The notes below the pieces were generated by a model. The model saw nothing but the letters and a program-made list of their open reading frames with translations. It was not told the origin of the DNA and searched no databases. The translations under genes and the position numbers were made by a program. Shown piece after piece: positions 1 through 5,727 of a stretch of DNA of 12,776 bases. Source of the stretch: Elusimicrobiota bacterium. GTDB lineage: Bacteria > Elusimicrobiota > Elusimicrobia > Elusimicrobiales > UBA9959. Positions within the stretch are counted from its first letter, which is position 1, and each line of letters opens with the position of its first letter. The DNA lies in the NCBI GenBank assembly GCA_030639665.1, contig DAOWCC010000048.1, positions 1 to 12,776 of the forward strand, in the 5' to 3' direction.

Positions 1-1
1 C

Positions 2-484
2 AAAGGCGTTTATAAAAAAGTTTCGTTTTTTTCTCCGTACGCGAGTTTGGGTGAACTTGATATTTACGGCCTCAGCGGGACCATAAAAGATTTTTCTTTT
101 ATTCCTTTGAGGGAAGGCAGTTTGTCCGATATTATGCCGTTTAAAATAGGAAAATTAACAATTTCATCGGCCAAAATGAGCAATTATTCCATATCAAGAT
201 ATATTGAAAGCAAGAACAGTTTTGTTCGCGATGTGGATGTAAAGCTTGATAAAAATTTTGAAATAATGGCTTTTATCGGAAGCAAGAAAATCTTTGTGGA
301 ATTTTTATTTAAGTATTCAAACGGGGAATTTGTTTTCGATCTTTACAATTTGATTTTTAGCGGCATCAGCATGCCGAACTTTATATTGAAAATTTTTCAT
401 TTTGAATATTCATTGAGCTCTTTACCTTTTAAAATGGATTTTAACAAAGTGCGCATCAGAGGCAGTATGATGGAAATATCATAA
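2..484 (+). CDS. Partial hypothetical protein, C-terminal 160 residues
   Basis: The reading frame is open from the left edge to a TAA at 482-484, so the true start lies outside the window. An in-frame TTG at 47 is unlikely to be the start, because coding continues upstream of it without a break. The visible part alternates short hydrophobic and polar stretches, as expected of beta strands, with no membrane helix and no catalytic motif I can name. The final segment, with SLPFKMDF followed by VRIRG and a hydrophobic end, loosely resembles the end of LmeA/DUF2993-type lipid-binding proteins. That is an inference from pattern only and is weak. An octamer repeat tract starts directly after the stop. 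A profile search of the complete protein would settle the family. Confidence 0.7.
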   Translation, partial: KGVYKKVSFFSPYASLGELDIYGLSGTIKDFSFIPLREGSLSDIMPFKIGKLTISSAKMSNYSISRYIESKNSFVRDVDVKLDKNFEIMAFIGSKKIFVEFLFKYSNGEFVFDLYNLIFSGISMPNFILKIFHFEYSLSSLPFKMDFNKVRIRGSMMEIS

Positions 485-522
485 CAGTTCGACAGCGCGA
501 CAGTAGTGCAGCGTGGCAGAAA
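483..522. repeat. Octamer repeat tract, GACNGCTA orientation
   Basis: Directly after the stop at 484 there are five units in exact 8-base phase (starting at 483, 491, 499, 507 and 515), each with a CAG at the same unit positions, for example GACAGCGC and GACAGTAG. They match the degenerate consensus GACNGCTA seen at 12448-12495. The same family occurs in complementary orientation at 4812, 8648, 9561 and 12689. Function unknown; no gene is visible here. Confidence 0.65.
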
Positions 523-551
523 TATAAAATTTGCATAATTCTTGTGTTATA

Positions 552-656
552 AACTCTGTGACTCTAAGACTTTTTAAATCAATTAACACTATGACTCTAA
601 GATCAAAAAACACTCAGTCTCTTCAACTCCCCGACTCTTCGACCCTTAGACTTTTT
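552..656. repeat. Octamer repeat tract, GACTCTAA type, running into a gene start
   Basis: Thirteen consecutive 8-base units run from 552 to 656 with a single one-base slip near 584. Clear units are GACTCTAA at 560 and 593, GACTTTTT at 568 and 649, GACTCTTC at 633 and GACCCTTA at 641. A short tract of the same type lies at 12595-12626. The tract covers the only ATG candidate of the downstream peptidase gene (591) and its first 22 codons, so it is both intergenic-type repeat and probable coding sequence. Confidence 0.65.
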
Positions 657-1478
657 ATTGCATTACGCCTTTTCATAATTCCCATAATATTCTTTTCCGG
701 TTGCGTATCTCTAAATAATGAAGCCTTCCAAAATGAGCCTCCCGCTTCGCAAGCTATTGAGTCGCCTTATACGGGGCTCGGGCCCGGGGCCAAAAGCAAG
801 GAGACAATTCATTTTCTTGTAAAAGCCTATTCAAATGAAACGGCGGAAAAATATTCTTTGCTTTGTGAACGGCATTATCAGAGGATAATGGGTGATATGG
901 GCATGTATTCTTTTGTTCCTTCACGGCCCTATAATATTGTTATTTATAAAAACGCATCGGAGTATATCTCCAAAACGGTTCAGCCCGAATGGTCCGGCGG
1001 CATCACTTACGGCAATGCCATACTTATTTATGAGCACGAATACGCTTCGGCGATTCTGGCTCATGAAATGACGCATTTGATATTTAATGAATTTATGGGG
1101 CTTTCTTCGGGGCCTGAACTTTTATGGCTCAATGAGGGCCTGGCGGTTTATGAAGAGATGCGTTCCGACCCTAAAGCGCGAAATATTTATGACAATAGAT
1201 TTGCGCGCTATGTGGCGCGCAATCCCATCGGCTTTTCGCAGATGATGAGCATGTCTCCTCTCGATGATAAAAGCGTATTTGTTGAAAAATGGTACGCGCA
1301 AGTGGGCAATCTCGCGGAATTTATGATTGGTAAGGGCGGGAGCATGAGTTTTTATATTTTTCTTAAAAAGCTTAAAGAAGGCTACAATTTAAATGACGCC
1401 ATTAAAGAAGCTTTTACCGGACATTGGACAAACATTAGAGAATTGGAAAAATCATGGCTGATAAGCATAAGACGATAA
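591..1478 (+). CDS. Peptidase MA-like zinc metallopeptidase, probable lipoprotein
   Basis: This is a probable zinc endopeptidase of the gluzincin (peptidase MA-like) group, acting outside the cytoplasm. Counting from the ATG at 591, the active-site HEMTH is at residues 158-162 and the third ligand candidate is the Glu of LNEGLA at residue 182, the usual HExxH-to-E spacing. The N-terminus has basic residues, then a hydrophobic run ending FFSGC at residue 38, a plausible but imperfect lipobox (Phe at -3). The start is uncertain: a TTG at 531 would add 20 residues, neither site has a good ribosome binding site, and both lie in or near the octamer repeat tract. The substrate cannot be predicted. 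The last 25 bases overlap the copA gene, which may couple their translation, although no functional link is obvious. Confidence 0.82.
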   Translation: MTLRSKNTQSLQLPDSSTLRLFIALRLFIIPIIFFSGCVSLNNEAFQNEPPASQAIESPYTGLGPGAKSKETIHFLVKAYSNETAEKYSLLCERHYQRIMGDMGMYSFVPSRPYNIVIYKNASEYISKTVQPEWSGGITYGNAILIYEHEYASAILAHEMTHLIFNEFMGLSSGPELLWLNEGLAVYEEMRSDPKARNIYDNRFARYVARNPIGFSQMMSMSPLDDKSVFVEKWYAQVGNLAEFMIGKGGSMSFYIFLKKLKEGYNLNDAIKEAFTGHWTNIRELEKSWLISIRR

Positions 1479-3694
1479 AAGAATCCGTAATCGAAGATAT
1501 CCCGGAAAATTCCGATATTAAACAAGTGATAATGCCTCTTGAAGGAATTCATTGCTCCGCTTGCGTGAGTAAAATTGAAGGCGCTTTATCGCGCCTGGAA
1601 GGGATAGATAAAGTGTCCATTCATTTGCCCACCAAGATGGCTTTTATTGATTACCGCGATAAATTGATTTCTTCCGACAATATTTCAAATAAAATTGAAG
1701 AAACGGGGTATAAAGTTTTGGCGGTTTCTCCGGTAGAGGAGGGAGAAGCTGAGACCGTGGCGCTGATTTCAATTGAGAAGGAAAAAAGAATATTTTTTAT
1801 GAAATTCGCGGTAAGCGCCGCGATAAGCCTTTTTCTTCTTTCGGATTTTTTAATCGGTTATTCTCCTTACACATTAATGCTTTTAACCACATTCGCCTGG
1901 CTTTGGTGCGGTTCTCATTTTCATATCGGGTTTTTAAAATCTTTAAAAGCAAAAACGGCGGATATGAATACCTTGGTCAGCTTAAGCTCGTCGGTGGCGT
2001 ATTTTCATAGCGTGGCGCTCACTTTTTTTCTTTTGCCCGGCCCTATGAACACTCATTATCAGTGGCATGAAATAGCCATGCTTATAAGTTTCATTAATCT
2101 TGGAAGATGGCTTGAAGCTCGTTCAAAAAGCAAAGCGGGCGGAGCGGTTGCAAAACTGTTAAAATTGGCGCCGAAGTTTGCCAGAAAAATCAAAGCGGAC
2201 GGAGATGAATTGGTCCCTGTTAAAGAAATAAAAACAGGCGATAAAGTGCTTCTTCGGCCCGGAGAGCAAGTTCCTCTGGACGGGAAAATTATAAAAGGTT
2301 ATTCCGCTATTGATGAATCGTTTTTAACGGGAGAAAGCCTTCCAAAAGATAAAGGGCCTTCAAGTCGCGTTTATGCCGGAACCATTAATACAAGCGGAGT
2401 TCTGGAATTTGAGGTTATCGCGATTGGCGCTGAAATGGCTTTAATGAAAATAGTTAAAGCGGTCAGGGAAAGTCAGGCTTCCAAGAGTTCCGTTCAAAAT
2501 GCTGTGGATAAAATTTCAGCTTATTTCGTTCCCGTCGTTTTTTTTATAGCTTTAACGGCTTTTGTTTTCTGGTATAGAGATTCGGGATTATCTATGGCGG
2601 CGAATGTTTTTGCCGCGGTTCTCGCCTCCGCCTGCCCGTGCGCTATGGGCCTTGCCGTTCCCATGGCGGCATCCGTCGGTTTTGGCAGGGCGGCTGAAAA
2701 TGGAATTTTAATTAATAATGCCGATGTGTTTGAACGCGTTAATAAAGTTAATGTCGTTATTTTTGACAAGACCGGCACTCTTACCGAGGGGGAAAATAAA
2801 ATTATCCGTATTGTTCCTTATGAGATGGAGGAGAAAGAATTTATTAAGTATCTTATTTCAATTCAAAATAAAAGCGAGCATCCTTTTGCCCGGGCCGTGA
2901 GAATTTATGCCGCCCATAAAAAAATAAAACCCAAAGAATCTTTTTCCGTTGAGGCTTTGCCCGGCAGGGGAATAAGCGCTAATGTCGACGGCAATAATAT
3001 TCTTTGCGGCAGTGTGGGTTTTTTTAAAAATAAAAAAATAGCCATTGGCAAAAATGAATTGCATGATATAAATGAGGTGAAAGGCTCCATTATGCTTTTG
3101 GCTGTTAACGATGTTTTTAAGGGCTATGCCGTTTTGGCTGATAATATAAGAGAAGAATCATCCTCCTTAATCAAGAAATTGAAAATGATGGATATTATGC
3201 CCATAGTGGCTTCGGGAGATAGGCAGGAAGTGGTAAAAGATGTCGCCGATAAGCTTCATATTGACCGTTATTATTCTGAAATTTTACCCGAAGATAAAAA
3301 ACAAATAGTTCTTAAAAATAAAACTTTCGGCAAAAAAGTTATTATGGTCGGCGACGGTTTCAATGATGCCGCCGCGCTTGCCGAGGCCGATATAGGCATC
3401 GCGCTTGCTTCCGGTTCCGATATAGCCATTTCCTCAAGCGATATCACTCTTATGCGCGATAATTTATCCGCCGTGGTGACAGCTATAAAACTTTCCAGGA
3501 CTATACATAAAATTATAAACCAAAATCTTATATGGGCCTTTGTGTATAATATAATGCTTATTCCGCTCGCGGCCGGAGTTTTTTATAAACCCTTTGGCAT
3601 TATATTGCCGGTTTATTTCGCGGGAGCCGCGATGGCCATGAGTTCGGTTTCAGTGGTTATGAATTCACTCAGGCTTAGGAAAATAAAAATATAA
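1454..3694 (+). CDS. copA: Copper-exporting P1B-type ATPase CopA
   Basis: This inner-membrane pump uses ATP to move Cu(I) out of the cytoplasm. Domain order: one heavy-metal-binding domain with CSAC at residues 34-37; four hydrophobic segments; the actuator domain with TGES at 292-295; the membrane segment with CPC at 394-396; the phosphorylation site DKTGT at D438; the nucleotide-binding HP at H476; the hinge GDGFND at 633-638; and two final helices. Tyr-Asn in the seventh helix and MxxSS at 727-731 in the eighth are, together with CPC, the signature of Cu+-selective (P1B-1) pumps, which separates it from zinc or cadmium pumps. At 746 residues it is a normal length for a one-HMA-domain CopA. 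The ATG at 1454 has only a weak GGA upstream and overlaps the peptidase gene by 25 bases. No CopY- or CueR-type regulator is next to it. Confidence 0.95.
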   Translation: MADKHKTIKESVIEDIPENSDIKQVIMPLEGIHCSACVSKIEGALSRLEGIDKVSIHLPTKMAFIDYRDKLISSDNISNKIEETGYKVLAVSPVEEGEAETVALISIEKEKRIFFMKFAVSAAISLFLLSDFLIGYSPYTLMLLTTFAWLWCGSHFHIGFLKSLKAKTADMNTLVSLSSSVAYFHSVALTFFLLPGPMNTHYQWHEIAMLISFINLGRWLEARSKSKAGGAVAKLLKLAPKFARKIKADGDELVPVKEIKTGDKVLLRPGEQVPLDGKIIKGYSAIDESFLTGESLPKDKGPSSRVYAGTINTSGVLEFEVIAIGAEMALMKIVKAVRESQASKSSVQNAVDKISAYFVPVVFFIALTAFVFWYRDSGLSMAANVFAAVLASACPCAMGLAVPMAASVGFGRAAENGILINNADVFERVNKVNVVIFDKTGTLTEGENKIIRIVPYEMEEKEFIKYLISIQNKSEHPFARAVRIYAAHKKIKPKESFSVEALPGRGISANVDGNNILCGSVGFFKNKKIAIGKNELHDINEVKGSIMLLAVNDVFKGYAVLADNIREESSSLIKKLKMMDIMPIVASGDRQEVVKDVADKLHIDRYYSEILPEDKKQIVLKNKTFGKKVIMVGDGFNDAAALAEADIGIALASGSDIAISSSDITLMRDNLSAVVTAIKLSRTIHKIINQNLIWAFVYNIMLIPLAAGVFYKPFGIILPVYFAGAAMAMSSVSVVMNSLRLRKIKI

Positions 3695-3735
3695 AAAAGG
3701 AATTTAGAAAGATTTAAATACATCAGATTGTAGTT

Positions 3736-3751
3736 GCAGAACTTGCTCTGC
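3736..3751 (+). other. Short perfect hairpin in the queF leader
   Basis: GCAGA at 3736-3740 pairs perfectly with TCTGC at 3747-3751 across a 6-base loop. It is followed by an A-rich stretch and the queF ribosome binding site (GGAGA near 3761). PreQ1 riboswitches often sit before queuosine genes and are also one hairpin plus an A-rich tail, but this loop is shorter than the class I loop and I find no loop-to-tail pseudoknot. It may be a minor leader hairpin or chance. Confidence 0.3.
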
Positions 3752-3772
3752 TGAAAAAATGGAGAATACTAA

Positions 3773-4192
3773 ATGACAAAAAAAATTAAAAAAACAAAAT
3801 TCGGTTATTCAAGCGCTCATGCCGCGTCTTCAAAAAACATGAAGCTTCCTGACATTGAAGCGATTGACAATCAATATAAGAGGGACTATGAAATAGAAAT
3901 TATTCATCCCGAATTCACATCGGTTTGTCCCAAAACGGGATTGCCTGATTTCGGCACCATTGAAATAATCTATACTCCCAATAAATTATGTCTTGAACTT
4001 AAATCTCTAAAATATTATTTCTTGCAATACAGAAATTACGGCATATTTATGGAAAATTCCGTAAATAAAATTTTAGATGATGTGATAAAAGCGGTAAAAC
4101 CCAAAAGATGCGTGGTTGTGGGAGATTTTACACCAAGAGGCGGTTTGAAATCAGTTGTAACGGCGGAATATAAAGCAAGCAAAAAGAAATAA
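3773..4192 (+). CDS. queF: NADPH-dependent preQ0 reductase QueF (type I)
   Basis: This cytoplasmic enzyme reduces the nitrile of 7-cyano-7-deazaguanine (preQ0) to the amine preQ1, using NADPH, on the way to queuosine in tRNA. At 139 residues it is the short single-domain type. The nucleophile is Cys52 in SVCPKTGLPDFG, with the acid Asp59 in the same motif. ELKSLK at 75-80 is the QueF NADPH-binding motif and RGG lies near the C-terminus. One oddity: the family's usual His-Glu pair near residue 93 reads FMEN here, so the His is replaced by Met93 while Glu94 is kept. The ATG at 3773 has a GGAGA ribosome binding site about 8 bases upstream. No other queuosine genes are in the window. Confidence 0.93.
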   Translation: MTKKIKKTKFGYSSAHAASSKNMKLPDIEAIDNQYKRDYEIEIIHPEFTSVCPKTGLPDFGTIEIIYTPNKLCLELKSLKYYFLQYRNYGIFMENSVNKILDDVIKAVKPKRCVVVGDFTPRGGLKSVVTAEYKASKKK

Positions 4193-4210
4193 AAAAGGCG
4201 TTAAGCCGTT

Positions 4211-4249
4211 TTGTTCTTTTTATCTTACTGCTTTATAATTTGTTATAAT
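4211..4249 (+). promoter_or_regulatory. Candidate bioY promoter(s) with very short leader
   Basis: TTGTTC at 4211-4216 and TATAAT at 4234-4239 are 17 bases apart and would start transcription about 10 bases before the bioY ATG at 4256. A second perfect TATAAT lies at 4244-4249, so close to the ATG that it would give an essentially leaderless mRNA. No Shine-Dalgarno sequence precedes the ATG. The -35 match is only partial, so this rests mainly on the two -10 boxes. I see no BirA operator palindrome. Confidence 0.45.
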
Positions 4250-4255
4250 ATAGGC

Positions 4256-4807
4256 ATGAATACAAATCAAACAGCCATTTTAAATAATCGCGCGGCCTTA
4301 AAAAGCGCGGCAAAAGAGTTTCTTATCATTTTTTCAGGCGCATTGTTTATCGCCATTACGGCGCATATACGCGTGCCATTGCCCTTTTCTCCCGTACCTG
4401 TAACCATGCAGACTTTCAGTATTTTTATATTGGGAGCTTTTTTGGGAAGAAAGGCTTTCTTTTGCGCTTTATTGTATTTGATGGGTGGAACTATCGGCCT
4501 TCCGATTTTTGCCGGCGCTATGCTTTTTGGCCCGACCGGCGGATATTTGCTGGCTTTCCCTTTCGCGGCCTTCGCGGTAGGCTATATTTCGGAGAAAGAA
4601 TGGAAAAATAGCTTTTTAAAATATTTTGTCGCGATTCTTTTCGCGGAGATTATCATATTTACGGCAGGATTATTGTGGCTTGGCCGCTTTGTCGGATTTA
4701 ATTCCGTTTTGCATCTTGGTTTATATCCGTTTGTTTTGGGTGAGATTTTTAAAGTTTTTCTTACCGCGTCAATTTTGCCGCAATTAATGAAGTATCGTAA
4801 GAAATAA
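4256..4807 (+). CDS. bioY: Biotin transporter substrate-binding subunit BioY
   Basis: BioY is the membrane S component that binds biotin; it works alone or with an ECF energising module (EcfA/EcfT), neither of which is in the window. The protein has 183 residues and about six hydrophobic segments. Family signatures include the early segment HIRVPLPFSPVPVTMQTF, followed by LGAFLGRK, GGTIGLPIF and a glycine-rich FGPTGGY turn. I chose the ATG at 4256 rather than the upstream in-frame TTG at 4211: the extra 15 residues would overlap the promoter-like boxes, and BioY proteins normally begin shortly before the first helix. Absence of a ribosome binding site together with a -10 box at 4244-4249 suggests leaderless or near-leaderless translation. 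Whether the organism also makes biotin cannot be seen here. Confidence 0.93.
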   Translation: MNTNQTAILNNRAALKSAAKEFLIIFSGALFIAITAHIRVPLPFSPVPVTMQTFSIFILGAFLGRKAFFCALLYLMGGTIGLPIFAGAMLFGPTGGYLLAFPFAAFAVGYISEKEWKNSFLKYFVAILFAEIIIFTAGLLWLGRFVGFNSVLHLGLYPFVLGEIFKVFLTASILPQLMKYRKK

Positions 4808-4811
4808 CAGT

Positions 4812-4851
4812 TTGCTGTCCGGCAGTTTAGCCGCCCAGCGGTTTTGTTTTT
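4812..4851. repeat. Octamer repeat tract, TAGCNGTC orientation
   Basis: Five units in perfect 8-base phase start at 4812, 4820, 4828, 4836 and 4844, beginning a few bases after the bioY stop. Typical units are TTGCTGTC at 4812 and TAGCCGCC at 4828. They are the complement of the GACNGCTA family. The last unit runs into TTGACA (4850-4855) just upstream of the tRNA-derived array. Confidence 0.65.
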
Positions 4852-4873
4852 GACAATTTAATCTGTAGTTTAT

Positions 4874-4905
4874 GCCCAGTTGGCGCAGTGGGTAGTGCTC
4901 TGGGA
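4874..4905 (+). pseudogene. Truncated tRNA-Val-like copy 1
   Basis: The copy keeps the 5' acceptor strand and the D arm, then goes straight to CTGGG, which can pair with CCCAG at 4875-4879. The D stem survives as GCGC with GTGC (one G-U pair). The anticodon arm, variable loop and T arm are missing, so it cannot act as a tRNA, but it can form a compact two-stem hairpin. A -10-like TTTAAT lies at 4857-4862. Confidence 0.7.
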
Positions 4906-4965
4906 AAGTATGAGATAGCTCTTTGAAGTAATTTTACCCGCAATTTTTTATAATCTGTATTTTAT

Positions 4966-4997
4966 GCCCAGTTGGCGCAGTGGGTAGTGCCCTGGGA
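4966..4997 (+). pseudogene. Truncated tRNA-Val-like copy 2
   Basis: Same architecture as copy 1: acceptor 5' strand, D arm with one extra G in the loop relative to the real tRNA, then CTGGG closing the acceptor-like stem. Within these 32 bases it differs from copy 1 at a single base, at the junction before CTGGG. A perfect TATAAT at 4949-4954 lies 12 bases upstream, so it may well be transcribed. Confidence 0.7.
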
Positions 4998-5040
4998 AAG
5001 TATGAAATAGCTCTTTGAAGTAATTTTACCCACAATTTTT

Positions 5041-5046
5041 TATAAT
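5041..5046 (+). promoter_or_regulatory. -10 box of the tRNA-Val gene
   Basis: TATAAT at 5041-5046 lies 12 bases before the mature tRNA 5' end at 5058, a sensible place for a tRNA promoter. The best upstream match is TTGAAG at 5015-5020, 20 bases away, which is wider than the optimum. The same pair recurs in the preceding repeat unit. Confidence 0.5.
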
Positions 5047-5057
5047 TTGTAGTTTAT

Positions 5058-5129
5058 GCCCAGTTGGCGCAGTGGTAGCGCGTTCCCTTGACATGGGAGA
5101 GGTCATAGGTTCGAACCCTATACTGGGCA
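5058..5129 (+). tRNA. tRNA-Val, anticodon GAC
   Basis: A complete cloverleaf can be drawn: acceptor GCCCAGT (5058-5064) with ACTGGGC (5122-5128) and discriminator A5129; D stem GCGC/GCGC; anticodon stem with CCC/GGG core and loop TTGACAT, giving anticodon GAC; a five-base variable loop; and T stem ATAGG/CCTAT around TTCGAAC. GAC reads valine codons GUC and GUU. The CCA end is not encoded, so CCA-adding enzyme is needed. It is the last and only intact member of a 92-bp-period array. A nucleotidyltransferase module starts 22 bases downstream. Confidence 0.97.
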
Positions 5130-5133
5130 TATT

Positions 5134-5145
5134 TTTACATGTAAA
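5134..5145. promoter_or_regulatory. 12-bp perfect palindrome, possible operator
   Basis: TTTACATGTAAA is perfectly palindromic and lies between the tRNA 3' end (5129) and the first codon of the small module gene (5152). Position fits an operator for autoregulation, or a short tRNA trailer hairpin, but there is no direct evidence and AT-rich DNA gives such palindromes by chance. Confidence 0.25.
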
Positions 5146-5151
5146 TCCTCC

Positions 5152-5331
5152 ATGAAGAAAATAATTAGAAAAGCTAATTTATCCGGATTTTCCGAAGTAA
5201 AAGAAAATCTTAAGTATTGGCTTTCATTATCGCCGGAAGAAAGAATTTCAGCAGTGGAATCATTACGGAGACAAAGTTATGGAGTTTCAGAAAGACTTCA
5301 AAGAGTTTCTAAAATTATTAAACGAATTTAA
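5152..5331 (+). CDS. Small conserved partner of a nucleotidyltransferase
   Basis: A 59-residue protein is predicted to be basic and helical. It has a YWLSLSPEER segment at residues 23-32, then a helix with SLRRQ and a basic C-terminal end rich in Arg and Lys (LQRVSKIIKRI). From memory, short proteins of this kind, with a YWL-SxxPEER segment then a helix ending LRRQ, recur just upstream of AbiEii-like or DUF6036-like nucleotidyltransferases in many bacteria; the role, probably antitoxin or partner, is inferred from that pairing. It overlaps the transferase gene by 53 bases in another frame, which strongly suggests coupled expression. It has no clear ribosome binding site, and only 22 bases separate it from tRNA-Val, so it may be read through from the tRNA promoter. 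Confidence 0.72.
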   Translation: MKKIIRKANLSGFSEVKENLKYWLSLSPEERISAVESLRRQSYGVSERLQRVSKIIKRI

Positions 5332-5725
5332 AGTTGAATTCGTGATAGTGGGTTCTTACGCGCTCGCTTATCACGGTTCCCCCAGATATACGGGGGATAT
5401 TGATATATTCGTCAGTTCTGATATTATAAATGCCGAAAAAATCATAAATGTTATTGAAAAATTTGGTTTTGGTGAACTTGGACTTAAAGTTGATGATTTC
5501 TCAAATAATCGCAATATTATTCAACTTGGAGTGGCTCCCGTTAGAATTGACATACTCACATCTATTACGGGATTAACATGGAATGAGGCTTTTAAAGGAG
5601 CTGTTAAAGGTTCTTATGATGATGAATCCGTTCTTTATTTGGGGCGTGAAGAATTCATTAAAAATAAAAGGGCTGTTGGAAGAAATAAAGATTTAGCTGA
5701 TATAGACTCGATAGAAGGCAATTAA
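5279..5725 (+). CDS. Nucleotidyltransferase of the AbiEii/DUF6036-like type
   Basis: This 148-residue protein has the DNA-polymerase-beta-type nucleotidyltransferase fold. GSYALAYHG at 25-33 is followed by metal-binding Asp40 and Asp42 in RYTGDIDIF, and the third Asp is Asp91 in VRIDIL. The spacing from GS to the first Asp (13 residues) is that of AbiEii-like proteins rather than the X10 spacing of MntA. All catalytic carboxylates are present, so it should be active. Relatives such as MenT toxins add nucleotides to tRNA 3' ends, but the target here is unknown. GGAG at 5267-5270 gives a well-placed ribosome binding site for the ATG at 5279. It overlaps the small gene upstream by 53 bases and ends 2 bases before thrS. 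Confidence 0.85.
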   Translation: MEFQKDFKEFLKLLNEFKVEFVIVGSYALAYHGSPRYTGDIDIFVSSDIINAEKIINVIEKFGFGELGLKVDDFSNNRNIIQLGVAPVRIDILTSITGLTWNEAFKGAVKGSYDDESVLYLGREEFIKNKRAVGRNKDLADIDSIEGN

Positions 5726-5727
5726 AT

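Larger units (their letters stand above)
4874..5057 (+). repeat. Two tandem 92-bp units derived from the tRNA-Val gene
   Basis: Units 4874-4965 and 4966-5057 differ at only five positions by my alignment. Each begins with the first half of the adjacent tRNA-Val gene, and each ends with the AT-rich sequence that precedes that tRNA, including a TATAAT (4949-4954 and 5041-5046) 12 bases before the next copy. The intact tRNA starts at 5058, exactly one more period along. About 58 bases in each unit (from roughly 4908 and 5000) are not tRNA-like or are promoter-like; part of this is unrecognised. Sequence like the end of a unit also precedes the first copy (around 4856-4873), so the array arose by tandem duplication of promoter plus tRNA start. 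Confidence 0.85.

Noticed and set aside
3731..3770. PreQ1 riboswitch upstream of queF
   Set aside because: There is a 5-bp hairpin and an A-rich tail before a queuosine gene, but the loop is only six bases and I could not find the loop-to-tail pseudoknot that defines class I. Kept only as a hairpin.
4191..4216. Intrinsic terminator after queF (AAAAAGGC/GCCGTTTT)
   Set aside because: Only three G-C pairs are continuous and a mismatch separates them from the A-T pairs; too weak to call.
5088..5124. Promoter inside the tRNA gene for the downstream module (TTGACA and TATACT)
   Set aside because: TTGACA is the anticodon loop and the gap to TATACT is 25 bases, far from the usual 17.
5104..5129. 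Integrase attachment site at the tRNA 3' end
   Set aside because: I found no second copy of the tRNA 3' half downstream and no integrase gene; the repeated part is the 5' half.
4874..5331. Type III toxin-antitoxin (tandem RNA repeats before a toxin)
   Set aside because: Repeats do precede the module, but a full tRNA intervenes and the protein is a nucleotidyltransferase, not a ToxN-like RNase.
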